This document shows, one piece after another, positions 1 through 14,955 of a stretch of 64,000 nucleotides of DNA. Source of the DNA: Rhodamnia argentea (lineage: Eukaryota > Streptophyta > Magnoliopsida > Myrtales > Myrtaceae). The position numbers and the translations under genes are program-made. How positions within the stretch are numbered: the first letter of the stretch is position 1; each line of letters begins with the position of its first letter. The notes below the pieces were generated by a model. That model did no database searches. It saw only the letters and a list, made by a program, of their open reading frames with translations, and had not been told where the DNA came from. The stretch covers positions 29,436,283 to 29,500,282 of the forward strand of contig NC_063156.1 of NCBI RefSeq assembly GCF_020921035.1, in the 5' to 3' direction.

Positions 1-1005
1 GACTTTGTTTCAAATAAGGGTCTAAAGTGCCCTTTTTGTTTCAAAAAAGGGCCTGATCGAAGGATATTTATGTCTTTTACTCTTTTTTATAATTTTATCT
101 TTTTTTTCTGCTTTCCTTTTCTTTTCATTTTTTCCTTTCCTTTTTTCTTTTTCCCCTCCCCTCCTCTCACCTAGCCACGGTCCACCATTGATGAAGCACT
201 CCTCTCTTCCTCCTCCACAGTGCACCACCGCCACCGGTGCTCCGATTCCATGGAAACGCCCCCGCCGTGTCCGCGAGAATCTCCCCTCCACCATGAAAAG
301 CGAGCTCAAAGACCTCTCCCCCACTACCCCGCCGACAAGGACGACCGCCCCCTCCTCAACCCGGTCTGGGAGGCCGAGCCGGAGAACCTAGCCGAGCTCA
401 AGAAGCGGTTCGCTACGTACATCCGCCGCAACGCCTATGACAGCATGGGCCATGACAAGCCCACACTACTAGAGAAGCTGCTGCTCGGCGTCGTGATGGC
501 CATGCTCGTGCTCGTGCGCGTGGTTGCGATGATGTCGATGCTGGTGGTGAACTACCTAATATGTAGGGCCCGCACGCTGCTCAAGGCGCCGAACCGAGAG
601 GAGCAAGGGGAGCGGGAGGACGACGCACACATGGGAGGGTGGAGCGGGGCCCGCACGCTGCTCAAGGGCCCGCCCTGCCATTCCCGATGGCCCTCTAGGA
701 TCTGTTCCTCGCTTGCCGGGATATCTTCAAAGGCCCCCGCACGGTCCCTTCCCCGGAGGAGGGTGTTGTCTCGAGCCATGCTCTTCTTTTTGGGAGGATT
801 CCAGGTGGACGTCAATGGTGGACCGTGGCTTGGTGAGGGGAGGGGAGGGGAGGGGAAAAAGAAAAAAGGAAAGGAAAAAATGAAAAGAAAAGGAAAGCAG
901 AAAAAAAAATTGTAAAAAAGAGTAAAAGACAGAAATACCCTTCGGCCATGCCCTTTTTTGAAATAAAAGGCACTTTAGGCCCTTATTTGAAAAAATCGAG
1001 CCACT
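1..1005. mobile_element. Pack-MULE-like element with ~190-bp inverted termini, cut by the window edge
   Basis: Bases 1-190 and about 815-1000 are inverted copies of each other. The order of motifs (a CCACGGTCCACCATTG-type inner edge, a purine or pyrimidine tract, GTCTTTTACTC and a CCCTTTTTTG motif) matches with few differences. Between them lies GC-rich coding-like DNA from a host gene, unlike the AT-rich surroundings. Long TIRs around a captured gene fragment are the hallmark of plant Pack-MULEs. No transposase is present, so the element would be non-autonomous. The left end runs off the window, so the target-site duplication cannot be tested. An 18-bp motif (GCCCGCACGCTGCTCAAGG) occurs twice inside, near 568 and 648. 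Confidence 0.75.
293..815 (+). pseudogene. Captured N-terminal fragment of lysophosphatidylethanolamine acyltransferase (LPEAT1-like)
   Basis: The start MKSELKDLS at 293, then DKDDRPLLNP at 334 in another frame, then a stretch resembling the LPEAT1 amino terminus (L-K-RFATYIRRNAYDSMG, LLEKLLLGVV, VVNYLICRARTLL, a DDAHMGGW motif near 630) and finally VLSRAMLFFLGGF follow the order in plant LPEAT1 proteins. That enzyme reacylates lyso-phospholipids at the ER. Only the cytosolic N-terminus and first membrane segment are present; the acyltransferase HX4D motif is absent. At least one frameshift (between 293 and 334) and an unrelated or duplicated insert near 645-760 break it. It lies entirely between the element's inverted termini. 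Identification is from memory of the family, without an alignment. Confidence 0.7.
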
Positions 1006-1600
1006 TGAGGCCCTTAATTGGAATTTTCCCCAAAGTTCACGACCAAGTTGGTCCAAGTGCTGGCCGCTTTTTCTTTTCTTTTATGTTCCTAATTTTCCTT
1101 CATTTTAGCACATCAAGCTTAAAAAAATAACTCACCAGCGATTCTGACATCGGACCACTTAGGGAGATGACTAACTAATTTATTTCAAGTCTCAGCGAAA
1201 ATGAAGCATAAAAGCTTAGCCTTAAAGCTAGACAACCTAAACCAAAATCATACTTTCAAATATTCGACCAAAAGTATACCCGCTCAACAGCAAGATCACT
1301 AGTTTAGCTCATCGTACAAAAAACCCTTTGAAACCAAGCTTGATGAAACTAGGGTTCAAATGATCTTGCCCCATCCAAGCTTCTCCTTTTACAGCTTAAA
1401 TCCCAGTTTGCAACCATCAAATCGCAACAGTAAAACTAAAATTTATCACAAAATCTATAAGGACTCCATGGAATCTTGGGAAAATAGAGTTGGGAAGAGG
1501 ATGACTCTTGTTGAGTATTACCTCAAAGAAGATATTCTTCAATATGGTTGATCATAGATTTCATATCACAACCTTCAATTTTGTCACCAGATGTGCAAGA

Positions 1601-1692
1601 TTCCGGCCAAAAAACTCGAAGGAAGGCTTCCCTCCCCTATTTCTCTTTCCGGCCAAAAAACTCGAAGGAAGGCTTCCCTCCCCTATTTCTCT
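1601..1692. repeat. 46-bp tandem duplication, two copies
   Basis: The unit beginning TTCCGGCCAAAAAACTCGAA at 1601 repeats at 1647 with no visible mismatch, so it is a recent local duplication in non-coding DNA. Confidence 0.95.
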
Positions 1693-2139
1693 TTCTTTGA
1701 CTTTGGTGGTCCGTAAGCCTTTGCTTTCACTAGATGGGTTGGCCGTAAAGCCCCTCCCGTAACTTCATTCCTTTATTATTTTCTCAGAAGTCAAAACTTC
1801 CCTAAACCAATAACAGTTTGGCTCGACAAAAAAAAAAAAAATTGGGATCCAAAAACATTACGATATGTCGCCAAGTTATAAACTAACTTTGGTTTAAATC
1901 CTACAAAACCACACTAAACCTCCATTATCAATAATCGCGTTTCAACCAAAAAAATAATAAATAATAATAATCGCATGAATTTCATCGATACTGAAGGCCT
2001 TCTATAATATTCGCAACTCATCTAACATGTCACTAATTGAGAATTTCAAGCCGCTGCCTGAATCGCGAAAATTCCCCGTCAAATCCACCTTCATTTTACT
2101 TTAAAAATGTATAGCATTTGGCAAATGATTCATTTTCAG

Positions 2140-2184
2140 AATATAGCAGATTTTTTTTTTTTGTCGGACATAATATAGCAGATT
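2140..2184 (-). mobile_element. Very short poly(T) insertion with 13-bp flanking repeat
   Basis: AATATAGCAGATT at 2140-2152 and 2172-2184 flanks a poly(T) run plus GTCGGACAT. On the minus strand this is ATGTCCGAC followed by poly(A). Confidence 0.6.
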
Positions 2185-2840
2185 CACGGGCCAGCAAGGT
2201 CTACAAACGATTCATTTCTCATTTCAATGTTCCATATGCATGTTTACAAGCTGAAACAAAACTATTTAGAGCCCGTTTGGTTTGATTTTTATATTTTTTT
2301 TAATTTTTTAAATCGACTTATGTGGGGTAAGCATTTTATTTTTTTGAAAAAAATTTAACACTTGAAACTTTCACAACATACAAATATTAGCAGGTCTCTA
2401 GTGTATTGGCAGGTAAACAAAAAGAAAATCCTTTTTACTTTTTACTAAATGTTAAACAAAGCTTTTTTTGGCTTTAATAATACGTAGTTTTTACATTTTT
2501 TTTTTTTTTATGTCATGCACGGGTTTCCTTCAACAAAGCTTTTGCTATGTGAGGCCCCATTTTAAGATTGAAGAAAATCTGTTAAGCCATCGATAGAATA
2601 GAATACAACGGAAGAGTTGGGTTGGGAGAGCGAGTACGAGGAATTTTTGTTAGAAGAGCCGTTTGAGACGTACGGGTGTCATTCGATTTCAAGAGTTGTC
2701 CGGGGAACGGCTTTTGCCATGTTAGGAATGTAGGTTTTGAAGTTGGCTGTTGCCCTTCTCATTCTGAGTACTGTCGATTGCTTTCTGGCGTTTAAATTCT
2801 GTACCCACCCCAATTTCTCTTTTCAAATGCTTCATTGATC

Positions 2841-6484
<3,644 letters not shown>

Positions 6485-7311
6485 GGACGAGGAGCACTAA
6501 CCAGGTGCTCTCAACTGTTGTTCTGAAGATTCTGTTTCATCTTGTTGTGATATCGTGAGACATTCCACTGTTTATTAGAGATATTTCCTTGAAGAGTTCC
6601 AATATTCCACCATTGTCACTGTAACTGATTGCCCACATTTAGTCTGAATGTATTATGTGGCATTGGGGCTGCACAGAGAGATGATCTTTCAGGGAATTTG
6701 CTGCAATTTTAGACAACTCGGTGCAAATTGATCATCATTTCATTCCAGGAGATGACCCCAAAAGTCTCAGAATAAATATGGATGCTTCGTATTCAATAGT
6801 TTGGCAGGTATAGATTCAGATAACAAGCTAGACCACCATCAGCTAATATATTCATCTCAAAGCCAACAGTGCTATTTTGTAAAAGAGGGTCTCCAGGATT
6901 CAAAAAGCTCTCAGTTGATTCATTAGACAAACTCGTGACTCTCCCTATGTTTCATCCATAACCTATCCCACTGAATATAAGTAATTCATATTGCACAAAC
7001 CAGGAAAAGACTGAAAAACGGGAGAGTTCATGAAGTATGGAGTCTACAATATTCTGAGGGAAGGCATAATCAAGGGACTACTTCATTGTCATCAGTGCTT
7101 ATCTAATCTGGCATTTCCAGCAGAAAAGACCAAAGACGATCAATTCTGTACTCAACTTTACTTTAGGACGATAAGAAAAATCCCTCAACAATTTGACAAC
7201 AGCCGCCACATTCAATGATACAACAATGTAATAGAAACTCAAGGGTTCTGATATCTACCCTGTAAAATTCAGCATAATTGTTGGATTTTCAGGTAGGAGC
7301 ACCATTTTTTT
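6485..7311. other. Intergenic region between two convergent genes
   Basis: This stretch lies between the beta-glucosidase stop and the adenylate kinase stop. It should hold both 3' UTRs. No further gene or repeat was seen. Confidence 0.6.
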
Positions 7312-10066
7312 TCAAGAAGACAAAACCTTCTCAACCTCGGCCGTCACATCCTTAGGAGGTTTTTCAGCATGAAGATTTGCAAGTATTCCCTTTTTGGAGT
7401 AGTAATCAATCACCTGGATCCAAAGTGCACCAACCAATCAGATAAGCTACCTTAACTAAAACAGCCATATGGCTGGCTTCAAACAGGCAGGAAGAAAAGG
7501 GGGGAAAGCAACAGATGAGAGCTTGTGAAATGGATTTAATTATTATTTGTCCAACGTCTAACACATGAAATTGAAGAAGGCACTAAAAGGAAAAAGTATA
7601 GGGTACCGGTTCAGTTTGATTATGGAAAGCCTCAAGTCGAGATTTGAGGACAGCTGCAGTATCATCCTTGCGCTGAATCAAAGGTTCGCCGGTAACCTTC
7701 AACAGAATAAACAAGTAGTGAGATACAGGCGGAGTTAAAAACAGATCAACTTTTAACTTGAAACAATCTAATAATTGAAGCAAAACAACTGATGAAGGAA
7801 AAGACCCTCTCTTTTAGTACAGTAGATCATCCTGTACAGGAATTTATGGGTTCCTAAACCTTTTAAACCGAGGAAAGAAAATTGAGCATCCAAAATGCTT
7901 ACATCATCAACCCCTGGAACCTTGGGAGGAGCAAATTTTGTATGGTAGGTCCTGCCACTCGAAGGATGTATCCACCGACCAGTTATCCTCTCCTCCAAGA
8001 TTGCATCGTTAATTGCAAAATTCAAAACTTTATCAATTTTGGCACCTTGCTTTTCTAGCATCTCATCAAGCTGTCGCAAGGGAAAAAAAAATAGAGCAGC
8101 CTGTGAGAAAAATGGGACTAAATAGGGAGTTGTACAAAAGAAAACATATTTGATAACCCAAAGAACTAATAGAAAACCTTCTGCGCTTGCACTACGGTTC
8201 GTGGAAATCCATCAAGAATGAAACCTTTTCGGCATGAAGGCTTTTTCATTGCTTCATCTATAATGCTAACAACCAAGTCATCAGAAACGAGTTCTCCCTG
8301 GAAAGCAGTTTTGCACACCAGATAACTTGCTGTAAGACATTATCGAAACAAAAAAGAGGACTCCAAGTGGAGAGGCCAAAAATAATGTAGAAGAAGTCTT
8401 ACCTTGTCCATAGCTTCTTTGGCTTTGAGACCAAGAGGGGTCTTTGCAGCAACAGCAGCTCTTAACATATCACCAGTAGCCAAGTGGCACAAGCAGTATT
8501 CATCCTTGATGATAGGTGATTGGGTACCTTTTCCAGATCCTGGAGGTCCTGCATTTTCACAAGAAACCATATGCCAAAGCTCATCCATATTAATACGTCG
8601 ACAATTGCTTGCATATTGACAACCTTTAAAATGAGCTTCAGCACAAGTGAAACAAGAGATGCCAACGTCAAAGAAGAACAACATTTGAGATTAATAAACA
8701 AGGGCTGAACCTTAAAATTGTGCTTCAGTCCATCTTTACTTTTTCTTTTTTGTTAGCGTCTACTGGCTATCTCAATAGCGAATCTCAGAAGCTGTCGCAG
8801 AGATATATAAAGACACAGCATTATCTTTGAAAATAGAAGAGTGTACAGCGAAGTAGATGAATATACACAATACATGAAGTCCATGAATGAAGATGTGCAG
8901 CAGTACATGCGGCTTTAAAATCTCAAAAGCCCTACTATACATTCAATCAACATGACAAGAAAAGAGCAAATGTTCACTGAACACTAGGATTCAGCAGGTA
9001 ACTAAGCACCAATCAACACTATCACATAATAACTAGCTCTGAAGGGCTGACTCCTAGTGAAAATCAAAATACTCGCTACCGCTAAATTGATCTTTCTGTA
9101 TGTGAAGTCCAAATTTGTAGGGAAACTATAAACTTGAGGTTCCCTTTTAGATTGGTAAAAAACAATAAAAATCAAAGTTCATGTAGGTTGAGTTCAATCA
9201 AGGAGCAAGATATGCTAGAAATGGATTCCAAGCATAGGTAAAGCTTAAACACGATATTGGCTAGAGTTTTGCAGAACGGAACTGATGGAGAAAATATGGC
9301 GGAGAAAGTATTCAAGCACACCAATTTCCCAATGGCCTCTGTTTTATTTCGATAGAGAAGCAACAGCCCATGAACAATCATTCCCATGGATTGACCAAAA
9401 TTTGGGACAAGTTCTCTGGACAGAATATGTATGCCAACTGCCGAGGAGAAATCACTAAAAGCCCAATCAGATGGAACCATAGTCATGAGTGCTACAAATA
9501 CAGCAGCGACTTCAGCCCACAAGACAATGAAGCACGTAAATCTTTTCCTCCTTTCGGATTACCAAGTTGTACTTCAAAATAACATGAGATTGCACCCAGA
9601 GAAGACCATAACATTGAATAATCATGCAGCCGGCGACACAACGACTGTCCAGTGAAACATGCGAAACCACACGTGCACTTATCGAGTTCATTCAAAATAT
9701 GCCGCTGATTGATGCTTCTTCCCTATCCTTGCATTTTCTCAGTGAGCCAACAGAGCCTCCAGTTACGAAAACCCAACCAAAACCCTCACATTCGCCTGTG
9801 ACTCATGAACTTTAACGGCATTGAATTTGAGCCTTCGAACGTAAGGCAAATTCCAACAAATCAAACCTCAGTCGCGAACTGAGACGTGATCTAACAAAAC
9901 AATAAGAAACGCTTGTAATGAGAGAGCGAGGCCGGGATGAAAGCGAACTACCGATGAGGATGACGCGCTTGTCGGGCTTAGTGGAGCACTTCAAACGACG
10001 GAGGAGCTCATTCATGAGATTGACGGAAGGCACATCTTCCAGATTCACCGTACTCGTGCTCGCCAT
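7312..10066 (-). CDS. ADK: Adenylate kinase, plant cytosolic/mitochondrial type
   Basis: Six exons on the minus strand (10066-9952, 8548-8403, 8297-8178, 8070-7903, 7696-7607, 7413-7312) join in frame to 246 residues, a typical length for plant long-form adenylate kinases. The enzyme interconverts ATP + AMP and 2 ADP. The P-loop [10 protein letters not shown] starts exon 2 near residue 39. The AMP-site motif [10 protein letters not shown] follows, then DGFPRT in exon 3. The LID-type segment [15 protein letters not shown] and [12 protein letters not shown] spans exons 4 and 5. The start Met opens [17 protein letters not shown]. Intron 1 is about 1.4 kb with no visible gene in it. A (GA)n run lies in the 5' leader. 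From memory, in Arabidopsis an adenylate kinase gene sits next to CPI1; here they are 18 kb apart. Confidence 0.95.
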
Positions 10067-10131
10067 TCTCGCGGTCGCTTCTCGGACGCGGGACTCGGGT
10101 TTCTCTGCGTCTCGAATGAGAAAGCACGAGC

Positions 10132-10132
<1 letters not shown>

Positions 10133-10160
<28 letters not shown>
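10133..10160. repeat. (GA)n microsatellite in the adenylate kinase 5' leader
   Basis: About 14 GA units lie 70-95 bp upstream of the adenylate kinase start codon. GA/CT runs are common in plant 5' leaders and core promoters. Confidence 0.9.
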
Positions 10161-10162
<2 letters not shown>

Positions 10163-11540
10163 TTAGAGACAATAAAGAGACATTCTTTCCTGTTATGGAG
10201 AGCCGAAGAAGAGCTAGAATAAAAAACGACAGGAATCTAAGACCCTCCCCCAAGAAGCCACCAACCATACCAAACCACGTATCAATGGAAAGCCGACCGA
10301 GTCACTTTTGGCATCTGCTTTTACTTTCTTAGAAGAAATGACATGAACGGCCCTCCAATAGGGTTTCTAGACTTTTAATTTGTTCAACGTTATTCATGAA
10401 CTTCAATCCAACGTACAATAAAATTCTTAAATTTTTAATTTATTTAATGTGATCTCTAAAATTTTTTTGTATATTCAATATAATCTCAAAACAATATATT
10501 ATCCTTAAACTTTGATTAATAAGAACATAATATTAAACGTTTTCTTATTTTTTTTTAGATATTAAATTAGGTGTCGAGTTACCCATCCACGCATGGTGTA
10601 GTTGGTTGAGCTTGAGCCATTCTTGCTCTCATGAAAGGTTGAGGGTTCAAATCTCCCGACCGCGTTTCGCGATTTAAGTGGGGGCCCTGGCGGTGGGTTG
10701 CTAGACCGGTCTCCCTCCGGGTATAGTCACTAGTTGGCCCTCGGGCCAGACGTCGGGTGAAGCCCGATGGAGCCGGTGGATCCTAGATTTCAAAAAAAAA
10801 AAATTAGGTGTCGAGTACCAAGACGAGGCGATCCCGAAAATGAAAGTCCATTCCCTCGTGTGCTAGAACTCCAACACTTTGGTTGAAGAAATAATGTTGC
10901 ATATCGAGTCATAATTCAAGAATCATATTGAATAAATTAAAAATTTATGAATTATATTGAATATTGAATCAAAGTTCATAGATTATTTATGCCCTTTTTT
11001 TCAACTTGGATCTAACCACGGTGTTGGGAAGAAATTGGGTGTTTCGACGACAGTACGGGTCGGGCAGAAAATAGTGTTGACAGCATTGATGTTTTCCGGC
11101 ATGGACAATAAGCAGGGTATAGAAAGGAACTCCACGAATCTGGGCACGTAAAAATGATGTCTTAAATGCCATTGCTGCTGCGATAAAAAAAAAAAAAAAA
11201 TTTGCCTTGCTCGCTGCTCTGGATTGAGAGCTCATGCGTTGGCTTGGGAAGAGCATTCATCGTGTGCTAGGCCAACCACACCTCGGGAACTAGATAGCAA
11301 GAAGTAGAACTAGCATAGCCATAAGAAATTACGAATGCCGCAAATACCTCACATAATCACATGATTGAAAAGAAGACAAATTTCGATAACCAAGTCACTT
11401 AGATACAGAGGTTCCAACCAAAACAATTCAAAAGGCAGCCAACTTGCTAGCACTACTACGCTGCTACTACCACTTCACAGCAGGCAGTATTTATGACCGA
11501 GAATCATCCCAATCATCCCTCGAAACGCCCATTTTAAACG
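10161..11540. other. Intergenic region between adenylate kinase and NOP56
   Basis: AT-rich DNA containing one SINE (10580-10800). The adenylate kinase promoter lies at the left and the NOP56 3' region at the right. No additional gene is supported. Confidence 0.5.
10580..10800 (+). mobile_element. tRNA-derived SINE with 3' poly(A) and 16-bp target-site duplication
   Basis: A 221-bp GC-rich unit begins with a tRNA-like head: an A-box-like TGGTGTAGTTGG near 10594 and a B-box-like GGTTCAAATCTCC near 10643. It has a unique body and ends in a run of A. Identical 16-bp repeats, AAATTAGGTGTCGAGT, flank it at 10564-10579 and 10801-10816. This is the full signature of target-primed retroposition. The poly(A) is on the plus strand, so the element is in plus orientation. 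Perfect flanking repeats suggest a fairly recent insertion. Confidence 0.93.
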
Positions 11541-14500
11541 TCACTCATACTCGCTTTTCGACTTTTTCTTCTTTTTCTTCTTCATATCACTTGCAGCCTG
11601 CAAATCTTCACCTTCTTCAGCTTTGCTCTTCTTCTTCTTCTTCTTCTTGGTTGTCCCATCCTGGTCGGCATCAACGCCATTTGTTCCATTAGATTTCCCA
11701 TCTGCTGCAACTTCCTCCAGCTCATTTTCCAATTTCCGCTTCTCCTTTTTCTTCTTCTTTTTCTCTGATTTAGGTTCCTCAGAAGCTTCTCCATTTGCAA
11801 CAGGCTCAGCCATTGTCTCATCATCTTCTGCTGCAGCAGACTTCGATTTTTTTTTCTTGCTTTTTTTGGTGGAAACTTCAGAGGGCACTTCCCCAGTTTC
11901 CATCTCCACATCTACAAAAAGCAACAGGAGGCATGAGCGAGCAACTCAAAATCTGAGTTAACTTTTTTTCGGTCGTGGTGGCGCAGTCTAGAGAATCAAG
12001 AGTTACAATGCAAGGGAAAGCATTTCTCTGGATATTGACCAATTTACTTTAAAACAACTTATAACCAAAGAAATTAATCACATCTCAGATTGTGGCAAGA
12101 AAAAAGTCATTTAAGGTACAAAATGAGTTGACATAGTCTTTCGTTAGTAGATGTTTGGATTACCTTTTTTTTCTCACTTCTCATTCTTATTTAGGAAGGG
12201 GGTTGCTAATAAAAAACTCCACAAGGTACCTTTGTTTTGAGCATTCTCCAGGGCAGCTTTCATCACGTCAATATTCTTACGAGGGGCAACTCCCTTGTCA
12301 TAAAAGTCAAGTCGCTCCTCCACTTGTTCACGAAGTTTCTCACCAAAAGCATTTGTTCCTCTCTCTACATATCATCATGCAAATTCATCAAAGCCTGTTG
12401 TAAAGGCATAGGGAAGTGAAACAGGAGAAAGTGCCAAAAAGATTTGGAATTTCACCAGAAAAGCAGTCAATCCTGGAAGCAATTGAACATTTGTTTGCCA
12501 GATAACGAGCCATGCGGCCCTTATTACGTGCGGATGCACGGCCAATGAAAGAAGAATGGAAAATGAGACCATACTTTGGTGTGTTTCCTCTAGTCTTCAA
12601 TGCCCTGGATAAAGAGGGAAATTAGAAAATGAATCAAAATCATTATAGCAATATTTCTCTCCACCAAATCATTTTGAAGTCACAAGACCAAAAGGAGGGG
12701 AGGGAAAAGCTCCACGTGATAGCAGAGCTTCCTGCTGTTTACAACTAGATCCTATTAGAACTTGATCCCCCTCCAAATAAAAGACGGTTGGACGAAAGTC
12801 TTTAGACAACAAATGAACCTGAAGAGAGCTTTTTCTGCACCAAGTATCTGAAGGGTTGAAGAAGGGCACTTAGCCAAGTTGGTCAGACTACCCGCATGAG
12901 AAATCAAACGAGCACCGACAACTTCACCAATCAAAGATGCAAGATTGGGAGCTATGTCGTTCATCTTTGTCACAAGATAGTCATAAAGCTTCTTCCTGTA
13001 TTCAGAGAGGTCCATAACCCTCTGTGCAAACTGCTGGACATTAATTAAGTCAATTGGCGACAACTCCTGTCCTGCAGGAATTATAGACAATAAGTTAATG
13101 AAAACCCCAACAAGGGCTAAGCAAGTGCAAAGCGCATATGAGGAATCTACCCATAGATGCCTTGGCAGCCTCTACAATTTCCTTCGCTTTGTCTTCATCC
13201 CCAACTATGTCCGTCAAACCAGGGATTTTGTCGTCAGACAACTTTGACCTCTCCTCTATAAACTTAGCAACTTTGGCATATAGATAATTGTCGTTAACAA
13301 TCTTCACCAGTTCCGGAAAATGCCATGAATACCACTCTCTGGAAGAAGGTAATTAACAAAAAAACCCTTTCAAGAGGATGCAGGAAGTACCGCGAATATT
13401 CAAAGAAGGAAAGACTTCCCAAAAATCTTCATGTTGCGGACAACATAAAATTCATAAAATAAAAGGCCTCTTTTGCCGCCAATTGCAAACAATCAAGATG
13501 AGCAATATAAGTTAGAAAAGAATTTTCTCTACATAAATTTTAGCAACAGACCTGACTCTCATGGAGAACGAGTTGACATCCTTGTCGAGAGTGTCCAAAA
13601 GAAAAATTGCTTGTATAACCATATTGTCAACTCTGTTGACATTGAATTTAACCTTTGCCCTACTATAACTGTGCCCTAGACCAAGTTGGGCTTTTTCCAG
13701 GTCGCCATGCTACAGAGATGAAAAAGGACCCAGAAGCATTTCATCAAGAAAGGAAGACTTTACATCATTTGCCAGGAGAGACTGAAAAACACCGCAAAAT
13801 CGAGCTTAGTGGAGGAAAACAGAGAAAAACCAAACCTTCAAGTCCTTGATAAATCTGTCAAAATGAAGACGGACACCACGAAGAAGCTCGAGAACAAACT
13901 CGTTACTTTGGCAGGGGATTTTCGTCTCCTCAAAGATGTGAGATCCTATCTTAGGCTCAGCAAGTCCTAAACTAAACTTGGGCTTCTTACCATCCTTGAC
14001 TTTTGGTAGATTAAGCTCCAAAAAGCTCCTCAATTCATCAGTCATAAGCCCTGAGATGCAATATACAACCACGTTATATCACGACTAAATACTCAACCAC
14101 TTACTATGCTACCTAGAGTTTGACATCACATCCATGATTATTTCGCCTTCTTCTACTAGCAATATGAAGAAACATGATAAGACAGGCAACAAATTCAATC
14201 GTTCAAAATAGGATTAACTGGGAACTAACAATCTGATCGATGCCCGCTATTGCATTTCTTAAGTTTAGCTCAGCTGACAAACCACCTGGCTGATAATACA
14301 AACCAATATCGAGATTTTCTATGAAGAAAAGTTTTTCTAATGTACCAATCAAGAACAGAAACAAACCAAAAAACGGCCCGTCGAAGAAGGGCAAACATAT
14401 CAAACAAGAGTCCGAGAGCTAAGCGAGGAACCCAAACTCCCTGCATACGAACGAACGTAGACATGCACTGCAAGCAAAACAAACCACATTAACTAACCAT

Positions 14501-14719
14501 GCGAGGGCTTTTACCTTCGGATACAGAGTTGCACTGATTGAGGGCATCGAGCGCGGACTCAAAGGGGCTAAAGGCGACAAGCTTGACGACCTTGCCGAAC
14601 CGATTCAAGTCGGAGACGGAGCTCCGGACGGCCTCGGTGTTCTGACCGATTTCGTCGAGGCCGTGAGCTTCAAAAAGGGAGTACCCAGAAGCGGACTCGT
14701 AGAGCAGGTAAAGCGCCAT
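11541..14719 (-). CDS. NOP56: NOP56, core protein of box C/D snoRNPs
   Basis: Eight exons (14719-14515, 14050-13836, 13709-13552, 13338-13151, 13071-12819, 12604-12456, 12364-12230, 11911-11541) join in frame to about 557 residues. The N-terminus [20 protein letters not shown] is the NOP5/NOP56 N-terminal domain that binds fibrillarin. The middle ([18 protein letters not shown], then [18 protein letters not shown]) is the coiled-coil region. Exon 5 carries the Nop domain signature [20 protein letters not shown]. The last exon is a lysine-rich KKE/D-type tail with many K7-type runs, usual for nucleolar Nop proteins. The product acts in the nucleolus in 2'-O-methylation and processing of rRNA. 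The promoter has ribosome-biogenesis elements. Confidence 0.96.
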
Positions 14720-14812
14720 GAGCGAGGGACTCGCTCTTTCTCTCTCTCTCTCGCGGAGCTTAGCGTCGGTGGGAGGAAAATGGAGAGAGACAGAGGGAGG
14801 AAAAACTGGGAC

Positions 14813-14820
14813 TAGGGTTT
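14813..14820 (-). promoter_or_regulatory. Telo-box (AAACCCTA) upstream of NOP56
   Basis: The minus-strand octamer AAACCCTA lies about 94 bp upstream of the NOP56 start codon. Telo-boxes paired with site II motifs are established promoter elements of plant ribosomal-protein and ribosome-biogenesis genes. Confidence 0.75.
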
Positions 14821-14897
14821 ATGGTTTTTCGGGTGACCACATTGACTAGCATAAACCAGGGTATTGACGATTTTATCCCCATCAGAGATTGCTTTAT

Positions 14898-14955
14898 TGG
14901 GCCGACCTCCGTCCTCTTGTGAATTCGGGCCCAAATTCTTTGTTGTCAAAGCCCA
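14898..14955. promoter_or_regulatory. Cluster of three site II motifs (TGGGCC/T) upstream of NOP56
   Basis: TGGGCC occurs at 14898-14903 (plus strand) and 14928-14933 (minus strand), and TGGGCT at 14950-14955 (minus strand). They lie 180-240 bp upstream of the start codon and just distal to the telo-box. Site II motifs bind TCP factors and drive expression in dividing cells, which fits a snoRNP gene. Confidence 0.7.

Larger units (their letters stand above)
1006..2840. other. Intergenic DNA upstream of the beta-glucosidase gene
   Basis: AT-rich DNA without a supported gene. It contains a 46-bp tandem duplication at 1601-1692, a short poly(T) insertion flanked by 13-bp repeats at 2140-2184, and several poly(A) or poly(T) runs. 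The last few hundred bases before 2841 should hold the promoter and 5' leader of the beta-glucosidase, but I recognise no specific element. Confidence 0.5.

Noticed and set aside
220..915. A 231-codon open frame in the Pack-MULE-like element as a functional gene
   Set aside because: The LPEAT-like start is in a different frame, the family motif for acyltransferase activity is absent, and the frame runs into the purine-rich inverted terminus.
2275..2480. Possible MITE starting GAGCCCGTTTGGTT
   Set aside because: The start resembles common plant MITE ends, but no convincing matching inverted end or target duplication was found.
10580..10660. Possible tRNA gene from A-box and B-box motifs
   Set aside because: No cloverleaf with paired acceptor arms could be drawn; a poly(A) tail and 16-bp target duplication show it is a SINE head.
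11623..11961. Open frame rich in Phe/Ser on the plus strand
   Set aside because: It is the antisense reading of the lysine-rich NOP56 tail, whose AAG/AAA codons read as CTT/TTT.
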